Source of the DNA: Musa acuminata AAA Group
Taxonomy: Eukaryota; Streptophyta; Magnoliopsida; Zingiberales; Musaceae
DNA length: 64,000 bases
Direction of reading: 5' to 3'
Assembly (NCBI RefSeq): GCF_036884655.1
Contig: NC_088342.1
Location: 16,329,001-16,393,000, forward strand
How positions within the stretch are numbered: position 1 is the first letter of the stretch; each line of letters starts with the position of its first letter. Position numbers and translations under genes: made by a program. The notes beneath the pieces were generated by a model. The model did no database searches, was not told the DNA's origin, and was given only the letters and a program-made list of their open reading frames with translations. Shown here one piece after another: positions 43,863 to 55,703 of the stretch.

Positions 43863-44243
43863 GAGAGCCTTGAATATGAAGAAGAAGATGCAAAAGAAGA
43901 GCCACAACCGACTGAAGTTACGGTACATGCACTAGTCGGCTACTCAAACCCGCAAACGATGAAAGTTGGAGGCCTTCTCAAACAACAACCGATCACTGTT
44001 CTCATCGACACGGGCAGTACTAATAAATTTCTAAACAGTAAGGTTGCTGTCCATATGACTATACCTATTGAGAATTGTAGCAGGTTTGACGTTAAGGTCG
44101 CCGATGAATGGATTTTAAATTATAATCGTAGGCGCCCGCAGGAGAAACTATTGCTGCAGGACCAAGAGAAACTAATTGCATATTTCTTCCTTCTCCCTCT
44201 TAACAATCATGAGGCCATGCTCATAATTAAATGGTTGACGACG
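43863..44243 (+). pseudogene. F1 aspartic protease, interrupted by F2
   Basis: ITVLIDTGSTNKFLNSKVA carries the DTG active site; FDVKVADE and FFLLPLNNHEAMLIIKWLTT follow. A segment around 44120-44165 looks scrambled, with repeated GCAGGA and GAGAAACTA words. The frame is cut at 44243 by F2 and resumes at 62148 with TLGDISWNF, matching across the CGACG TSD. Confidence 0.82.
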
Positions 44244-44264
44244 TGTTAGAACCCTTGTAGATTC

Positions 44265-45391
44265 AGTGGTAGATGGTAGCAAAGGTTTGATAGAAATCAG
44301 TGGAAGTTGCAGTAAGTATGTGCTGTCTTGTAAGAGTAGAATTATCATCGAAGAAACAACGGTTTCTCGACGTAATTTCCACCAAAAACTTGAGAGAATT
44401 GATGAGGGAATTGATAGAAAAATCACAATTTATATGACAGTAAGGATGTCTAATTTAATCAAGAAAATTTTGGCAGTATAACAGCAAGGAAATTGGTGCA
44501 AGTTGCCATTGCAGAATTCTCGTCGAAAAATTTCAGCGGTTTACGATGAAAATTTGTAGCAACACAAAATCACTTTTAGGGATGAATTCCTTAATAAATC
44601 AATCTTAGATGGAAGCCAAGATGATCTATGAAGTGTATAAGAAATTTCATTCAAAAAAGATTGCAAATAGATGGGTTCAGGCAACAATATGTGGCTGAAA
44701 TTTTCTGCAACATAGATTTTCAAGTGTAGCAGATTGGACATAAAAGATCAGTAGTTTATATTGAGAATTTTTCGATGAAACCAAAGGGAAATCCACTGTT
44801 AGGAAGTGTCAAAGATGTCATAAAAATTTTGTTGAAATTTGGATAGAAAAATTATAGTAGCAAGATCAAAAAGATGGTGCTATGCGGCTGGAATTTTACA
44901 GTGCAGATTTTCAAGTATAGCAGATTAGACGTAAAATATCAATGGATTATATTGAGAATTTTTTGACAAAACCAAACGAAATCTACTGTTAGGAAATGTC
45001 AAAGATGTCATAAAAATTTCGTAGAAATTTGGATAGAAAACGTACAGTAGCAAGATCAAACAGATGGTGCTATGCGGTTGGAATTCTGCAATGTATCTTT
45101 CGTCGTAGAGATGAAAATTTTATGACGAAAAGTTTATGCAGCAATATAGGAATAATTTTTTTTGGGATTTTCAAATAAGGATAACTAAATTGGAGTAGCA
45201 GTAAGGTATAAAACCAGAACCTGTTGCAATTCACGGGGAGATCAAAGGATGATACGTGGTGGTGGAGATGACGGTGGAATTTGGCAACGATCTCTTAAGC
45301 AATTGTGGGAATTGCTTTGGGCGGTTGTGGAGGGTTGATGGATGGCTGTGGAAGGGCAGCGAGATGCCAAGAACGTTGCTCTGATACCAGG
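44265..45391 (-). other. F2 inverted leader copy
   Basis: Reverse complement of F1 40016-41141, with the primer site at 45378-45389 (GCTCTGATACCA on the plus strand). No coding content. Confidence 0.88.
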
Positions 45392-45785
45392 TGTTAGAAC
45401 CCTTGTAAATTCTAAACTTGGGATTGATCTCTTTAGGGGATCGGCCTCCTTGAAACTCTATAGGGATTCCTCCCTCTAAGTTGCTGCTCAAAGGCTGCAA
45501 ATAAGATTCATCTATTGCTTATGAAAAGAGGAGGAATACATGACTATTTATAGGGCTTCTAAACTCTAACTCCTAATAGGACTCCTACTCATGACTCCTA
45601 CTTCTAACCAACTCCTAATAGGACTCCTACTCAAGACTCCTATTCCTTTACAACTCCTAATTCTTCTCTAAGAAACAACCTCCTAACCCTAGACGACCTC
45701 TTCATCTCTTTAATAGGAGTCGGCTTAGGTAGATTTTACATGAATGTCCCTCTCAATTAGGACTCTCCAAGCTAGAGTCCTAACA
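45392..45785 (-). repeat. F2 inverted LTR (left)
   Basis: 394 bp, reverse complement of the F LTR (TGTTAGAACCC to GAGTCCTAACA on the plus strand). Its outer edge joins a truncated C2 LTR directly, with no TSD. Confidence 0.9.
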
Positions 45786-46477
45786 TCATTCGGGTTGAGA
45801 GAGAAAGCGTTTTCCGGGAGAATCCGATTAGAGCGAGACTCGAGTAGAAACCGTATGGGTCTGACAGCACCATGCTCAATATACGGTCTCTGGGATATTA
45901 GAGGGATGAGAGACTATAGGTACACGGTAACTGAGGACAGACAGGTCCAATGGATTGGATTCCCCTGTATCGTCTGGGGACTACGGCGTAGTGGCCTAGT
46001 ATGTCCGTAGTCGATAAGTCGAGTGAATTATTACAGAGATAATAATTCACTTAGTTAGAAGGAGTTTTGACAGGTATGACTCACGGCCAGCTCGATATTG
46101 GGCCTAGAGGGTCACACACATATGGTAGGCATTGCGATGAGTAGAGGTTCGGATGTGAGATATCCGATGAAGCCCTTGTCTTATTGGATGCAGATCTAAT
46201 ACCCACTAGGGGAGGACCCATTAGAGTTTGACAGGGGACCTCTATAAATAGGAGGGATTCAGAGCCTCATAGGCTAGAGCCTTTGCTTGCCTTTCCTATT
46301 CTCCTCTCCCTCTCCACCTCAGAGCAGGCAAGGAATCTACTCTATACGTAATTTTTAAGTTTCGCGGATTTTGCGCACCAATCTTCGCATGACGACGAAC
46401 ATCTCTTTAGGAATCGGGGATTTTGTTTTCTTGTTCTTCCGTTGCGCATATGATGTCGCCCCCAAGATTTTCCAATA
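45786..46477 (+). repeat. C2 5' LTR, right part
   Basis: Begins inside the C LTR (TCATTCGGGTTGAGAG, equal to about 27830 in C1) and ends TTTCCAATA. It has an internal deletion near 46330 (AGAGCAGGCAAGG). TATA box in CCTCTATAAATAGG near 46243. The primer site TGGTATCAGAGC follows at 46479. Confidence 0.88.
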
Positions 46478-47434
46478 ATGGTATCAGAGCCAGGTTGTTC
46501 GTGCGAATGATTGGTTTTGAACTGCATGTGTTGTGTTTAGGAAGAATTTTGACATCAAAATCGTTGACGCAAAAACAAGGAAGGGCAGCAACAGTTGCTG
46601 CCCTCGATCTACATGCGTGTAGCGCAGCCGAAGGCGGGCAGCACAGGGGTTGCGTCTACAGCAGCCGGCCGGCAGCCTACTTGCAGCAGGCTTGCGTCTG
46701 GCGGGGCTTGCAGCTCGCGGGCATATGCGCCTACGGCCGCTTCTCCCACGGGGTGAGGCGCCGCAGGGCAGCGGCGCTTGCCGCCGTTGCTCCCGCGGGC
46801 GAAACCCCCCCCCCACAAGGGCAGCCGCCCGGCGAGACAGCACCGCCTACGGGCGTTGCCCCCCTGTAGAACCGCGCACGGAGGCGCCCACCTACAGCGG
46901 CAACGCCGCCAGCGGGCGTGCCATGTGCAGGCGAGGGCAACGCCCTCGCCCCGCCGCACAGGCCGCCGCTAGCAGGGTGGCGACGGCGGTAGTAGTAAGA
47001 GGGAATTAGGGTTTTGGGCAAAAAGATAGTTTTGCCCCTATAAATTTGAGAAATTCCAGTTTCTGTCTTTTGTCCAAATTATGAAAATACCCTAATGATG
47101 ATTATTTATACATGTGATGTATGATGTGTGGACGGATGATCATGGAGCGTGTGATGTGTGTACTTGTGATTATTATTATTGAGGTCTGCGAGCTTCCATT
47201 ATATTTCTCGTTTATTGTCGGGCCTGCGTGCCTATGATTAAGTTGTAATCACATGAGGAGGCGTAGCGGGAGCGTGGATGCGATAGCGAGACCCACGAGA
47301 TGGACGATCGTGATGCATTAATGTACATCAAGATGTCGACGGAACCGACGAGGACGAGATAGATGATCAAAGGGCATGGAGATGCACCGTTGCACAAATA
47401 TATCTTGATGTGAGTGATTAGGCCTACTGGCTCG
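46478..47434 (+). other. C2 primer site and leader, first part
   Basis: Primer site, then the GC-rich island (about 46600-46990), then AT-rich leader to GGCCTACTGGCTCG where D2 begins. The open frames in the GC-rich part are composition artefacts. Confidence 0.8.
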
Positions 47435-49197
47435 TGTTAGGATCAAGAGCACTAAGAGGGGGGGGTGAATTAGTGCAACGGAAAATTTTCAGCGATTAAA
47501 ACCGAAAGCTGCGTTCGTTTGATAAAAAAAAATGATTTCGATGTAAAAGCCGATTCTAAGATTACTTTAACTTAAGATTAAGTGAGATGATGTTAAAGTA
47601 AATCTACAATGGCAATTTGCAGTTTATGATGAAAATCAGAATGCAAGCGCAAACTGAAATGCGACGTTCGTACGATAAAACCGGTTTACGTCTAAATGTC
47701 AATTTTGAAGATACTGAACTTTGAGATATGTTTTATAAATGCGCAGAAGGCAGTTTGCAGTTGTGATTGAAATCAAAACGTAAATGTAAACTTAAATGTA
47801 ATGATCGTATAAAAAAGCCGATTTACGTTTAAACGCAGATTCGGAAAGCTCTGAACTTAGAAACTCGTTCGTAAAGGCACAGAAGGCAGTAGCTATTTAG
47901 GAGGTTTGCAGTAAAGATAAAATGCTCAAAGTAAATGCAAACCGAGATTTAGAGTGGTTCGGTCAATCTTGACCTACTCCACTTTTGGCTTCCTCCACCG
48001 ACGAGGTCACCGACGTCAACTAGAGGCCTTCCTTCAATAGGCGAAGGCCAACCACCCTTTTACAGTTTCACTCCTTTTGACGGGCTTAGGAGACAACCCT
48101 TACAGAAATTTTCTCTCCTCTCTTTACAACTCAAAACTTTAAAGAACAGAGGGAGGAGAACTTTTGGCCTTTACAACAATTTTGAGCTCTAAGAATCACA
48201 GAAATATATCAAGATTTCGAGTGTTAGTGCCTACTTTCAGTGCTGAATGGGTGGCGTATTTATAGGCCCCAACCCACTTCAAATTTGGAGCTCAAAATTG
48301 TCAATTCCTGGAATTCCGGGATCAGGCGGTTGCACCTCTTGACTAGAGCGGTTGCACCGCCTGGCAGAGCTCGAAGACTGAGCCTCTGGGCGGTGCCACC
48401 TCTGTCAGGGGCAGTTGCACCTCTCTGCCAGAGCTCGAAGACCGAGCTCAAGTGGTTACACCTCCTGACTGGGGTGGTTGCACCGCCTGCCAAAGCTCGA
48501 AGACCGAGCTCAGGCGGTGCTACCTCCTATCAGGAGAGGTTGCACCGCCCAATCTCACTTGGAGACTGAGCCCAGGTGGTTGCACCTCCTGGTTGGGGCG
48601 GTTGCACCGCCCAGTCTCCCTGGGAGACTTAGCCCAGGCGGTGCTACCTCCTGGCTTGGGCGGTTGCACCTCCCACAGCAATCAGGGTCCGAATGGGTTG
48701 ATCCATATGGCCCAAATTGGGTTTTTCAGGGGCCCAATTGCCCCAAGATTAAGCCAATGGGATCACCTCCCATTTCCAACTTAATCATTGTGCTAACTAC
48801 GATAAATCCTAAGACAATTTCTGCAGCTTGCTCTGGTGCATCAATCGCTTCTTCCGGCGAGTTTCCGGCGAACTTCCGTCGATCATCCGATGAACCCTCG
48901 GTGTTTCTCCTGCGGACTTCCGGCAAACTCCTGGACTTGCGACGATACACTTGGCGAGTTCCGATGAGCTTCTTTGGCAAGCTTATGGACTTCTCGGATT
49001 TGTTCCCGTAGAACCTCCGACGACTGTCCGAACTTCCGTCGAGCTCTCGAACTCCCAACGTGATCATTGTCATGACTCCGGCGCAACTCCTGCTGCATGT
49101 CTTACTTTCATCATAGTTAATCCTGCACACTTATCTCAACATATAGGTTAGACAACAAATGACAATTGACTTCATCATCAAAATCCGAGATTCAACA
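47435..49197 (-). repeat. D2 3' LTR
   Basis: 1763 bp. Plus-strand edges TGTTAGGATCAAGAGC and CCGAGATTCAACA. It contains palindrome-like GGCGGTTGCACCGCC units (about 48320-48680), TATA box GTATTTATAGGCC near 48255 (minus sense) and a C8 tract near the LTR end. Near-identical to the other D2 LTR. Confidence 0.93.
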
Positions 49198-50363
49198 ATC
49201 TCCCCCTTTTTGATGATGACAATCAATTGATAATGGAGTTAACCTTAACTCCCCCTGTCTACATGCCATACTTGAGATAAGCCAATCTTGAATTCAAGAC
49301 CTAAGAATTCAAGTGAGATTTCTGAAGATGATGTCAAGGCTTGACATTCATTCTTACATAACAATTTTGAATGATGGTAATTGAAGCAATTCATCATATT
49401 GTAAGATATCAACATGTAAAGCTGTGAAGTAAGATTTTGATATCATTACATGATGTACACATTTCAAATATTTTAGCAGATGTACACATTTCAAATATTT
49501 TAGCAAGTGTTGCATTTCTATATATGGCATCTGTTCATATATCTCTTGATGATGCAGGCATGGCATAATCATAGCATCAGTGTTTATAGCATCAATTCAT
49601 ATATTTCTCCCCCTTTGTCATCAACAAAAAGCATGGTAGATGATATACTAGGAGAACAATATAAGCAATTTATCAAGCATATAAAGGAAGGCATGATACG
49701 TATAATGCTTTGAATACTTCTTCTCCTTTTTTTGTTATAATCCTTTGTGCATGAAGGAGGAAAGTCATTTTATCAAATCCATTTCAAAATATTTTTCATA
49801 AGAGTGTATTTGATTTTTGTCATTCCAACTGTTAAGCGAGTCCGAAAATGAGATGAATTCTTTCATGCATTCGGACAAGATTATGCTACAGTTTTTCAAA
49901 AATCAAAATATTTCAACACATGGCAATCAAGTGATTTGATCATTCAATAAAGTCCGAAAAATAATTTTGATTGGTTTATCTATTCGGACACATCAACATT
50001 CCTAATTCTCTTCTTATGAAATCAAATTGTTCTATGAAATCAAACATGTCAGCTAGTTGATGTTTAGTATCAATGACAATGACTTATCAACTGCATTGGT
50101 ATATCATTTTTTCAAACTATATTTATCATGGAAATCAAAGCACAAGGTTTTCAAAACTTTTAGTTTCAATATAAAATCCGAGAAAACCATTTATTTTATA
50201 TTTACCACAAGGCACAGGGCATATATTTACCACGATAGATGTTTACAACTCTACATATGCTCAAAATATATCAGGTAACCATATCAAGGATCAAGCCAAA
50301 GCACATCATGGTGAGTAACATAAGGAGTTTACAATAACAACAGATGATTGTGTTCATACAAGC
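49198..50363 (-). other. D2 non-coding region with polypurine tracts
   Basis: AT-rich. Minus-strand polypurine tracts: AAAAAGGGGGAGAT at 49198-49211 (adjacent to the LTR), AGGGGGAGTT near 49247, and AAAGGGGGAGAAAT near 49606. A direct repeat GATGTACACATTTCAAATATTTTAGCA occurs twice at about 49451-49505. No gene seen. Confidence 0.8.
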
Positions 50364-51473
50364 TCATTCATGAGGTGAAAAATTAAAGTGCCTAAACAAG
50401 GAGTCAAATTGACGATGAATTTGCTGCAGCTCAGACAAGATTTGATCTTGTCGTTGTTCAAGCCGTTCTTGTCTTTATTCGAATCGGTCCATCCGAATCC
50501 CAATATCTTCGACAGATGATGTATGAGTTTGCTCAAATGGATGTGTTTCCTCAAAGGGACAGATCGGAGGAGATTGGGTACCCCTAAATACTGGTGTTTC
50601 CGGTTCTGGTTCAGGTTGAGGGGGATCAGTTCTTCTTGGCATTCTAACCCAGTTACCGTTTCTATAAAAACATCTTAATCGGTGAAGTAGATTTTTATTA
50701 ATTATGCTAAATCTATCTACTTTTATTACTTCTTCTTCCGGTGGTATTAGAATATCGTAGGCTTTCATTATTCTAGTTATTATACCACCATATGGGAGCA
50801 TCATGTCTTTCTTAGATAGTTCTAACATGTTTTGTTGGATAAGATAACCAAGACAGATGTCATGTACTTTCATGATCAAATACATAGTTCCTAATTCTAA
50901 TTGGCTTACTTCATCATGATGGTATTGTTTAGGGAGAATGATGCTAGTTAGGATATGATGACGTACCATAGTGTTTAGAGGCAGTAGATGTTCACAACTT
51001 TTAGGAACAAATGCTAAGTTGGGATTGGCAAAAATTGTTCCTAGGGCTTCAACGTATGTTGTTCCAACAGTTTCATCATCCCATGATCCTCTAAAGTAAA
51101 GTCCTCTACTTTTCATGGGAATGCCTATCATGTCGCAAATGAATCTATCCGTAATTGAGATGTGTTGTCCTAAAAGATAAGTGGACATTCTTTCTTCTTC
51201 ATCTACTTGTATGTTGTTGTAAAACAATCTAACAAGTCTTGGATAGATGGGTTCGTTAATTTACAAAATTGGAAGTAGATCTAAGTTTGCAAACCATTGG
51301 ATTGTCTCTAAGACTCTTAGTTCATTTAAGTCTAAGTATTTTCCCTTATTGACACTCCTAAGTTCGAAAGAGGAAAATTTCTCAGCATGGTATTTTGAAT
51401 CGAAAAGGGTGAGATCAAAATCTTCTACTAATCTCCTCTTTCCTTTGTCTCTTGAGGATCTTCTAGATCCCAT
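50364..51473 (-). pseudogene. D2 additional ORF, plant transposon-protein type, two stops
   Basis: One frame of 370 codons from the ATG at 51473 (MGSRRSSRDKGKRRLVEDF) to the TGA at 50366-50364, broken by TAA at about 51261 and TAA at 50475-50477. N-terminal: basic, then KYHAEKFSSFELRS. Middle: LVRLFYNNIQVDEEERMSTY, GQHISITDRFICDMIGIP, ISRGLYF-like region, ILPKQYHHDEVSQLELG, MLPYGGIITRIMKAYDI. C-terminal: proline/glutamate-rich PPQPEPEPETP, then a Gln/Glu-rich coiled-coil-like end. It resembles the putative plant transposon protein family seen in several plant retroelements; function unknown. Its place after gag/pol is where Sireviruses may carry an env-like or extra ORF, but I see no signal peptide or membrane helix. 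Confidence 0.75.
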
Positions 51474-52357
51474 AACTACTGCTGTTTAGAACAATAGTGA
51501 TGAGCAAGAGTAAATGAATCAAAAAACAGAGTTTAAGGGCTTCTTAGAGAGTACCTTAGTGAGATCTTCAAGAGAGGGAAGGATTGTTGATGCTTTGCTT
51601 CGAAATGAGGGGTATTTGGGATGCTAAGATGGGAGAAATGGGGATGGAGAAGGCTTGGAAGAGCAGAGGAGGGAAGGGAATGAGTTGGGGTCGGTTTCAC
51701 CATCGGCCCTAGCTTGGATTAAAAAGGGGCAGAGTTGCGGGCGGTTGCACCTCTGGCTGGAGCGATGCAACCGCTTGCAACATGTGACAGTTGGAGGTGC
51801 TACCTCCAACTGGGGCGGTGCCACCGCCTGCAGGTGGTGAGCACTTGTTCTGATAAGTGTGATCTGATCTGAGAGTTTTTCTGTCTTGAGGAGAATTTTC
51901 ATTCAGAGCAATCAACTTTACTTATGTAATTACGTAAGAATTTTCATTTTAAGACAAGGACTTTTGCACGATCAAGATAGATTTTTAACGTGCATACTCT
52001 TAATGTCGTACACATGTTTGTGATAGTTTCTTCAAGTTGGTAAGTCTTGCAAGTTCATGACAGACTTAGTCACTTCATGATACAGAGTTAGATTCGAAGG
52101 TTATGAACGGATGAAATTGATGGGTTCGAAAATCCAGGGGATATGTGAATTTGGGAATTATACGTTTCTAATTCTGAAAAGTCAAATAAGGTTGTAACTA
52201 AGTCGCATTTGTGATTTTAAATTTATAATCTCCATCTGTAATTTAGGCTAGAGAGCATTGCGAGTTCCTTTTTGGATCTTGGGTTATGAATATCGAGAAT
52301 CAAGGAGTAGAATATTATTTCTTGCTCCAGCCTAAAATTTTTATATTTTTAATGTTT
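51474..52357 (-). promoter_or_regulatory. LTR-like region upstream of the D2 additional ORF
   Basis: Minus sense: GC-rich palindromes (GGCGGTGGCACCGCC at about 51815-51830, GGAGGTAGCACCTCC next to it, GCGGTTGC...GCAACCGC), then CCCAAATACCCCTC (51606-51619), resembling the TATA-region block CCTATAAATACCCCTC of the LTRs, then a 130-base leader to the ATG. The outer part (about 51900-52357) is AT-rich with remnants resembling the protease start of A1. Confidence 0.55.
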
Positions 52358-53899
52358 TTACAAGTAGGGATGATTTTTAGGTACCCATTTGCTTTTGGGT
52401 GCCTCACAAATAGATCTACATTGTCTATCATGTTGCATAAAATTTATCATGGTTCCTTTAGGAACCCAAATCAATTTGTTTGGACTAATTTTCTTGAATG
52501 GACAATAATGCTTCTTGTGTCCCAATTGCAACAAAAGTTGCATTTGTTTTGGTGTCGAACATGTAGGATGGTGCCTTTCATGAAGGTGGTTGGATTTTGG
52601 TGAGAACTTCTCACAAATCCAATTACACTTCTTTTGGGAACGTGACCCTTGTTTGCAAGAATCATGTTCAATGAATTGCTACCAACCTCGAATTTTTTCA
52701 AGGTGTCCTTAAGTAGCAAGTTTTCTTTTTGGAGAGTTTCTAGATCATGGCATTTGATGCATGAATTTAAACTATCATGATATTCAGTTTTTAACTTATC
52801 AAAATCACAAGACTATCATGCTCCTTTTTTAGCAGTTTGTATTTTCTATTGATAATCTTGCATTCATCAAATAAGTCACGGAAGGCATTTAATAATTCAT
52901 CGAAAGATAAATCTGCATCTATTAAATTCGTTACCTCCTCTCCGATGGCCATTAAGGCGTAATGAGCAACTTGCTCGGTGTTGAACTCCTCTTCTTCGGA
53001 CGCGCTCGAATCATCCCATGTTGCTTTGAGCGCCTTCTTCTTTGATGTTCTCTTTTTGACCTGGGGACAATCACTCTTGTAGTGTCCCGGCTTTTTGCAC
53101 TCATAGCAAATAACTTGATCCTTCTTGGGTTCAAGTTTATTTTTTGTGTCATTCATGTTAGAAGTGCCAAGTCATCATCACAGTCCTCATCACTTGAGTT
53201 TTCTCTCAAGTGGTCTTCTGAAGTTTTAAGTGCTATATCCTTCCTGTTCTTTGGAAGGATGTCTTCTTGCTGTTCATGAGCTTTACAAGTCATCTCGTAG
53301 GTCATTAATGACCCGATTAGTTCTTCAAGAGGAAAGTTGCGTAGATCTTTTGCCTCTTGAATAGCAGTGACTTTAGGATCCCAGCTTTTAGGAAGGGATC
53401 TTAGAATCTTATTTACAAGCTCAAAATCCGAAAAACTTTTTCCGAGTCCTTTTAGACCGTTGACGACATCCGTGAAACGGGTAAACATGTTGCCAATGGT
53501 TTCACTCGGCTTCATCCGGAAAAGTTTGAAAGAATGTAACAGAAGATTGATTTTTGACTCTTTCACTCTACTTGTGCCTTCGTGAGTCACTTTGAGTGTG
53601 TGCCAAATATCAAATGCGGTTTCACAAGTTGAAACACGGTTAAACTCGTTTTTATCAAGTGCACAAAATAAGGCATTCATAGCCTTTGCATTAAGAGCGA
53701 AAGCCTTCTTCTCCAAATCATTCCAATCGATCATTGGAAGAGAAGACTTCAAAAAACCATTTTCGACAAGATTCCAAAGTTCAAAATCCATAGAGATAAG
53801 AAAGATCCTCATCCGGGTCTTCCAATAGGTGTAGTCCATCCCATTGAACATGGGTGGACGTGTAATAGAATGGCCCTCTTGGTTTCCGGCGTAAGCCAT
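52358..53899 (-). pseudogene. D2 gag, frameshifted
   Basis: The ATG at 53899 (MAYAGNQEGHSITRPPMFNG) begins 248 open codons close to A1 gag, to ...DDDLALLT. There a deletion and shift removes the basic linker; the next frame (53156-52791) has the knuckle CYECKKPGHYKSDC. Another shift near 52790 leads to the second-knuckle part (HQNKCNFCCNWD, damaged) and PKNHPYL followed by TAA at 52358, the same position as the A1 gag stop. Not functional. Confidence 0.87.
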
Positions 53900-53935
53900 C
53901 TCTCTTGGGTTTTAATCCGTTTGAGAGTTAACCCT

Positions 53936-53947
53936 GCTCTGATACCA
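53936..53947 (-). other. D2 primer-binding site (initiator-Met tRNA)
   Basis: Minus-strand TGGTATCAGAGC two bases from the LTR end at 53950. Confidence 0.92.
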
Positions 53948-53949
53948 AT

Positions 53950-55460
53950 TGTTAGGATCAAGAGCACTAAGAGGGGGGGGGTGAATTAGTGCAGCGGAAA
54001 TTTTTCAGCGATTAAAACCGAAAGCTGCGTTCGTTTGATAAAAAAAACGATTTCGATATAAAAGCCGATTCTAAGATTACTTTAACTTAAGATTAAGCGA
54101 GATGACGTTAAAGTAAATCTACAATGGCAATTTGCAGTTTATGATGAAAATCAGAATGCAAGCGCAAACTGAAATGCGACGTTCGTACGATAAAACCGGT
54201 TTATGTCTAAATGTCAATTTTGAAGATACTGAACTTTGAGATATGTTTTATAAATGCGCAGAAGGCAGTTTGCAGTTGTGATTGAAATCAAAACGTAAAC
54301 GTAAACTTAAATGTAATGATCGTACGAAAAAGCCGATTTACGTCTAAACGCAGATTCGGAAAGCTCTGAACTTAGAAACTCGTTCGTCAAGGCGCAGAAG
54401 GCAGTAGCTATTTAGGAGGTTTGCAGTAAAGATAAAATGCTCAAAGTAAATGCAAACCGAGATTTAGAGTGGTTCGGTCAATCTTGACCTACTCCACTTT
54501 TGGCTTCCTCCACCGACGAGGTCACCGACGTCAACTAGAGGCCTTCCTTCAATAGGCGAAGGCCAACCACCCTTTTACAGTTTCACTCCTTTTGACGGGC
54601 TTAGGAGACAACCCTTACAGAAATTTTCTCTCCTCTCTTTACAACTCAAAATTTTGAAGAACAGAGGGAGGAGAACTTTTGGCCTTTACAACAATTTTGA
54701 GCTCTAAGAATCACAGAAAGATATCAAGATTTCGAGTGTTAGTGCCTACTTTCAGTACTGAATGGGTGGGGTATTTATAGGCCCCAACCCACTTCAAATT
54801 TGGAGCTCAAAACTGTCAATTCCCAGAATTCCGGGATCTGGCGGTTGCACCTCCTGACTGGAGCGGTTGCACCGCCTGGCAGAGCTCGAAGACTGAGCCT
54901 CTGGGCGGTGCCACCTCTGTGAGGGGCGGTTGCACCTCTCTGCTAGAGCTCGAAGACCGAGCTCAGGCGGTTGCACCTCCTGACTGGGGCGGTTGCACCG
55001 CCTGCCAAAGCTCGAAGACCGAGCTCAGGCGGTGCTACCTCCTGTCAGGAGAGGTTGCACCGCCCAGTCTCACTTGGAGACTGAGCCCAGGAGGTTGCAC
55101 CTCCTAGCTGGGGCGGTTGCACCGCCCAGTCTCCCTGGGAGACTTAGCCCAGGCGGTGCTACCTCCTGGCTTGGGCGGTTGCACCTCCCACAGCAATCAG
55201 GGTCCGAATGGGTTGATCCATTCGGCCCAAATTGGCTTTTTCAGGGGCCCAATTGCCCCAAGATTAAGCTAGTGGGATCACCTCCCATTTCCAACTTAAT
55301 CATTGTGCTAACTAAGATAAATCCTAAGACAATTTCTGCAGCTTGCTCCGGTGTGTCAATCGCTTCTTCCAGCGAGTTTCCGACTAACTTCCGTCGATCA
55401 TCCGATGAACCCTCGGTGATTCTCCTGCGGACTTCCGGCAAACTCCTGGACTTGCGACGA
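53950..55460 (-). repeat. D2 5' LTR, outer end deleted
   Basis: 1511 bp co-linear with 47435-48954 and very similar. The outer ~250 bp (the TGTTGAATC start in minus sense) are missing; sequence switches at 55460/55461 from GGACTTGCGACGA to the C2 leader GAGTTGCCTACC. Confidence 0.92.
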
Positions 55461-55703
55461 GAGTTGCCTACCTTTTAGGCTTAGTGTGATTGGTTGAGTC
55501 CCTCGAGGTTACACTAAGACGCTGATTGGATCCTGATCCCCACTAGAAGTCTGCCGGAGACTTCCATTTCATGTGCTGAGGGTGTCGCGTGACTCGTTAG
55601 CAAAATAGTGGGAGCATATTAAGATAGAAGTACATATCTTGACAGTTTATTTCTTGCAAAATCTGTATGTTATTCATTTCTGCTGCATCTTTATTTTTAG
55701 AAA
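55461..55703 (+). other. C2 leader, second part
   Basis: Resumes at the position equal to 30191 in C1 and runs to the gag ATG. About 490 bp of leader between the two C2 parts are missing compared with C1, including three of the four CTCGAG motifs. Confidence 0.85.

Larger units (their letters stand above)
47435..55460 (-). mobile_element. D2: Sirevirus-like Copia element with an additional ORF and no pol
   Basis: Minus-strand order: 5' LTR (55460-53950, truncated), primer site, gag, a stretch with protease start remnants, LTR-like promoter region, additional ORF, non-coding region with polypurine tracts, 3' LTR (49197-47435). RT, RNase H and integrase are absent. One deletion removed the outer start of its 5' LTR together with part of the C2 leader, so no TSD remains on that side. 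Confidence 0.9.

Noticed and set aside
50364..51473. Calling the D2 additional ORF an envelope gene
   Set aside because: No signal peptide or transmembrane segment is visible; only its position resembles that of env-like ORFs.
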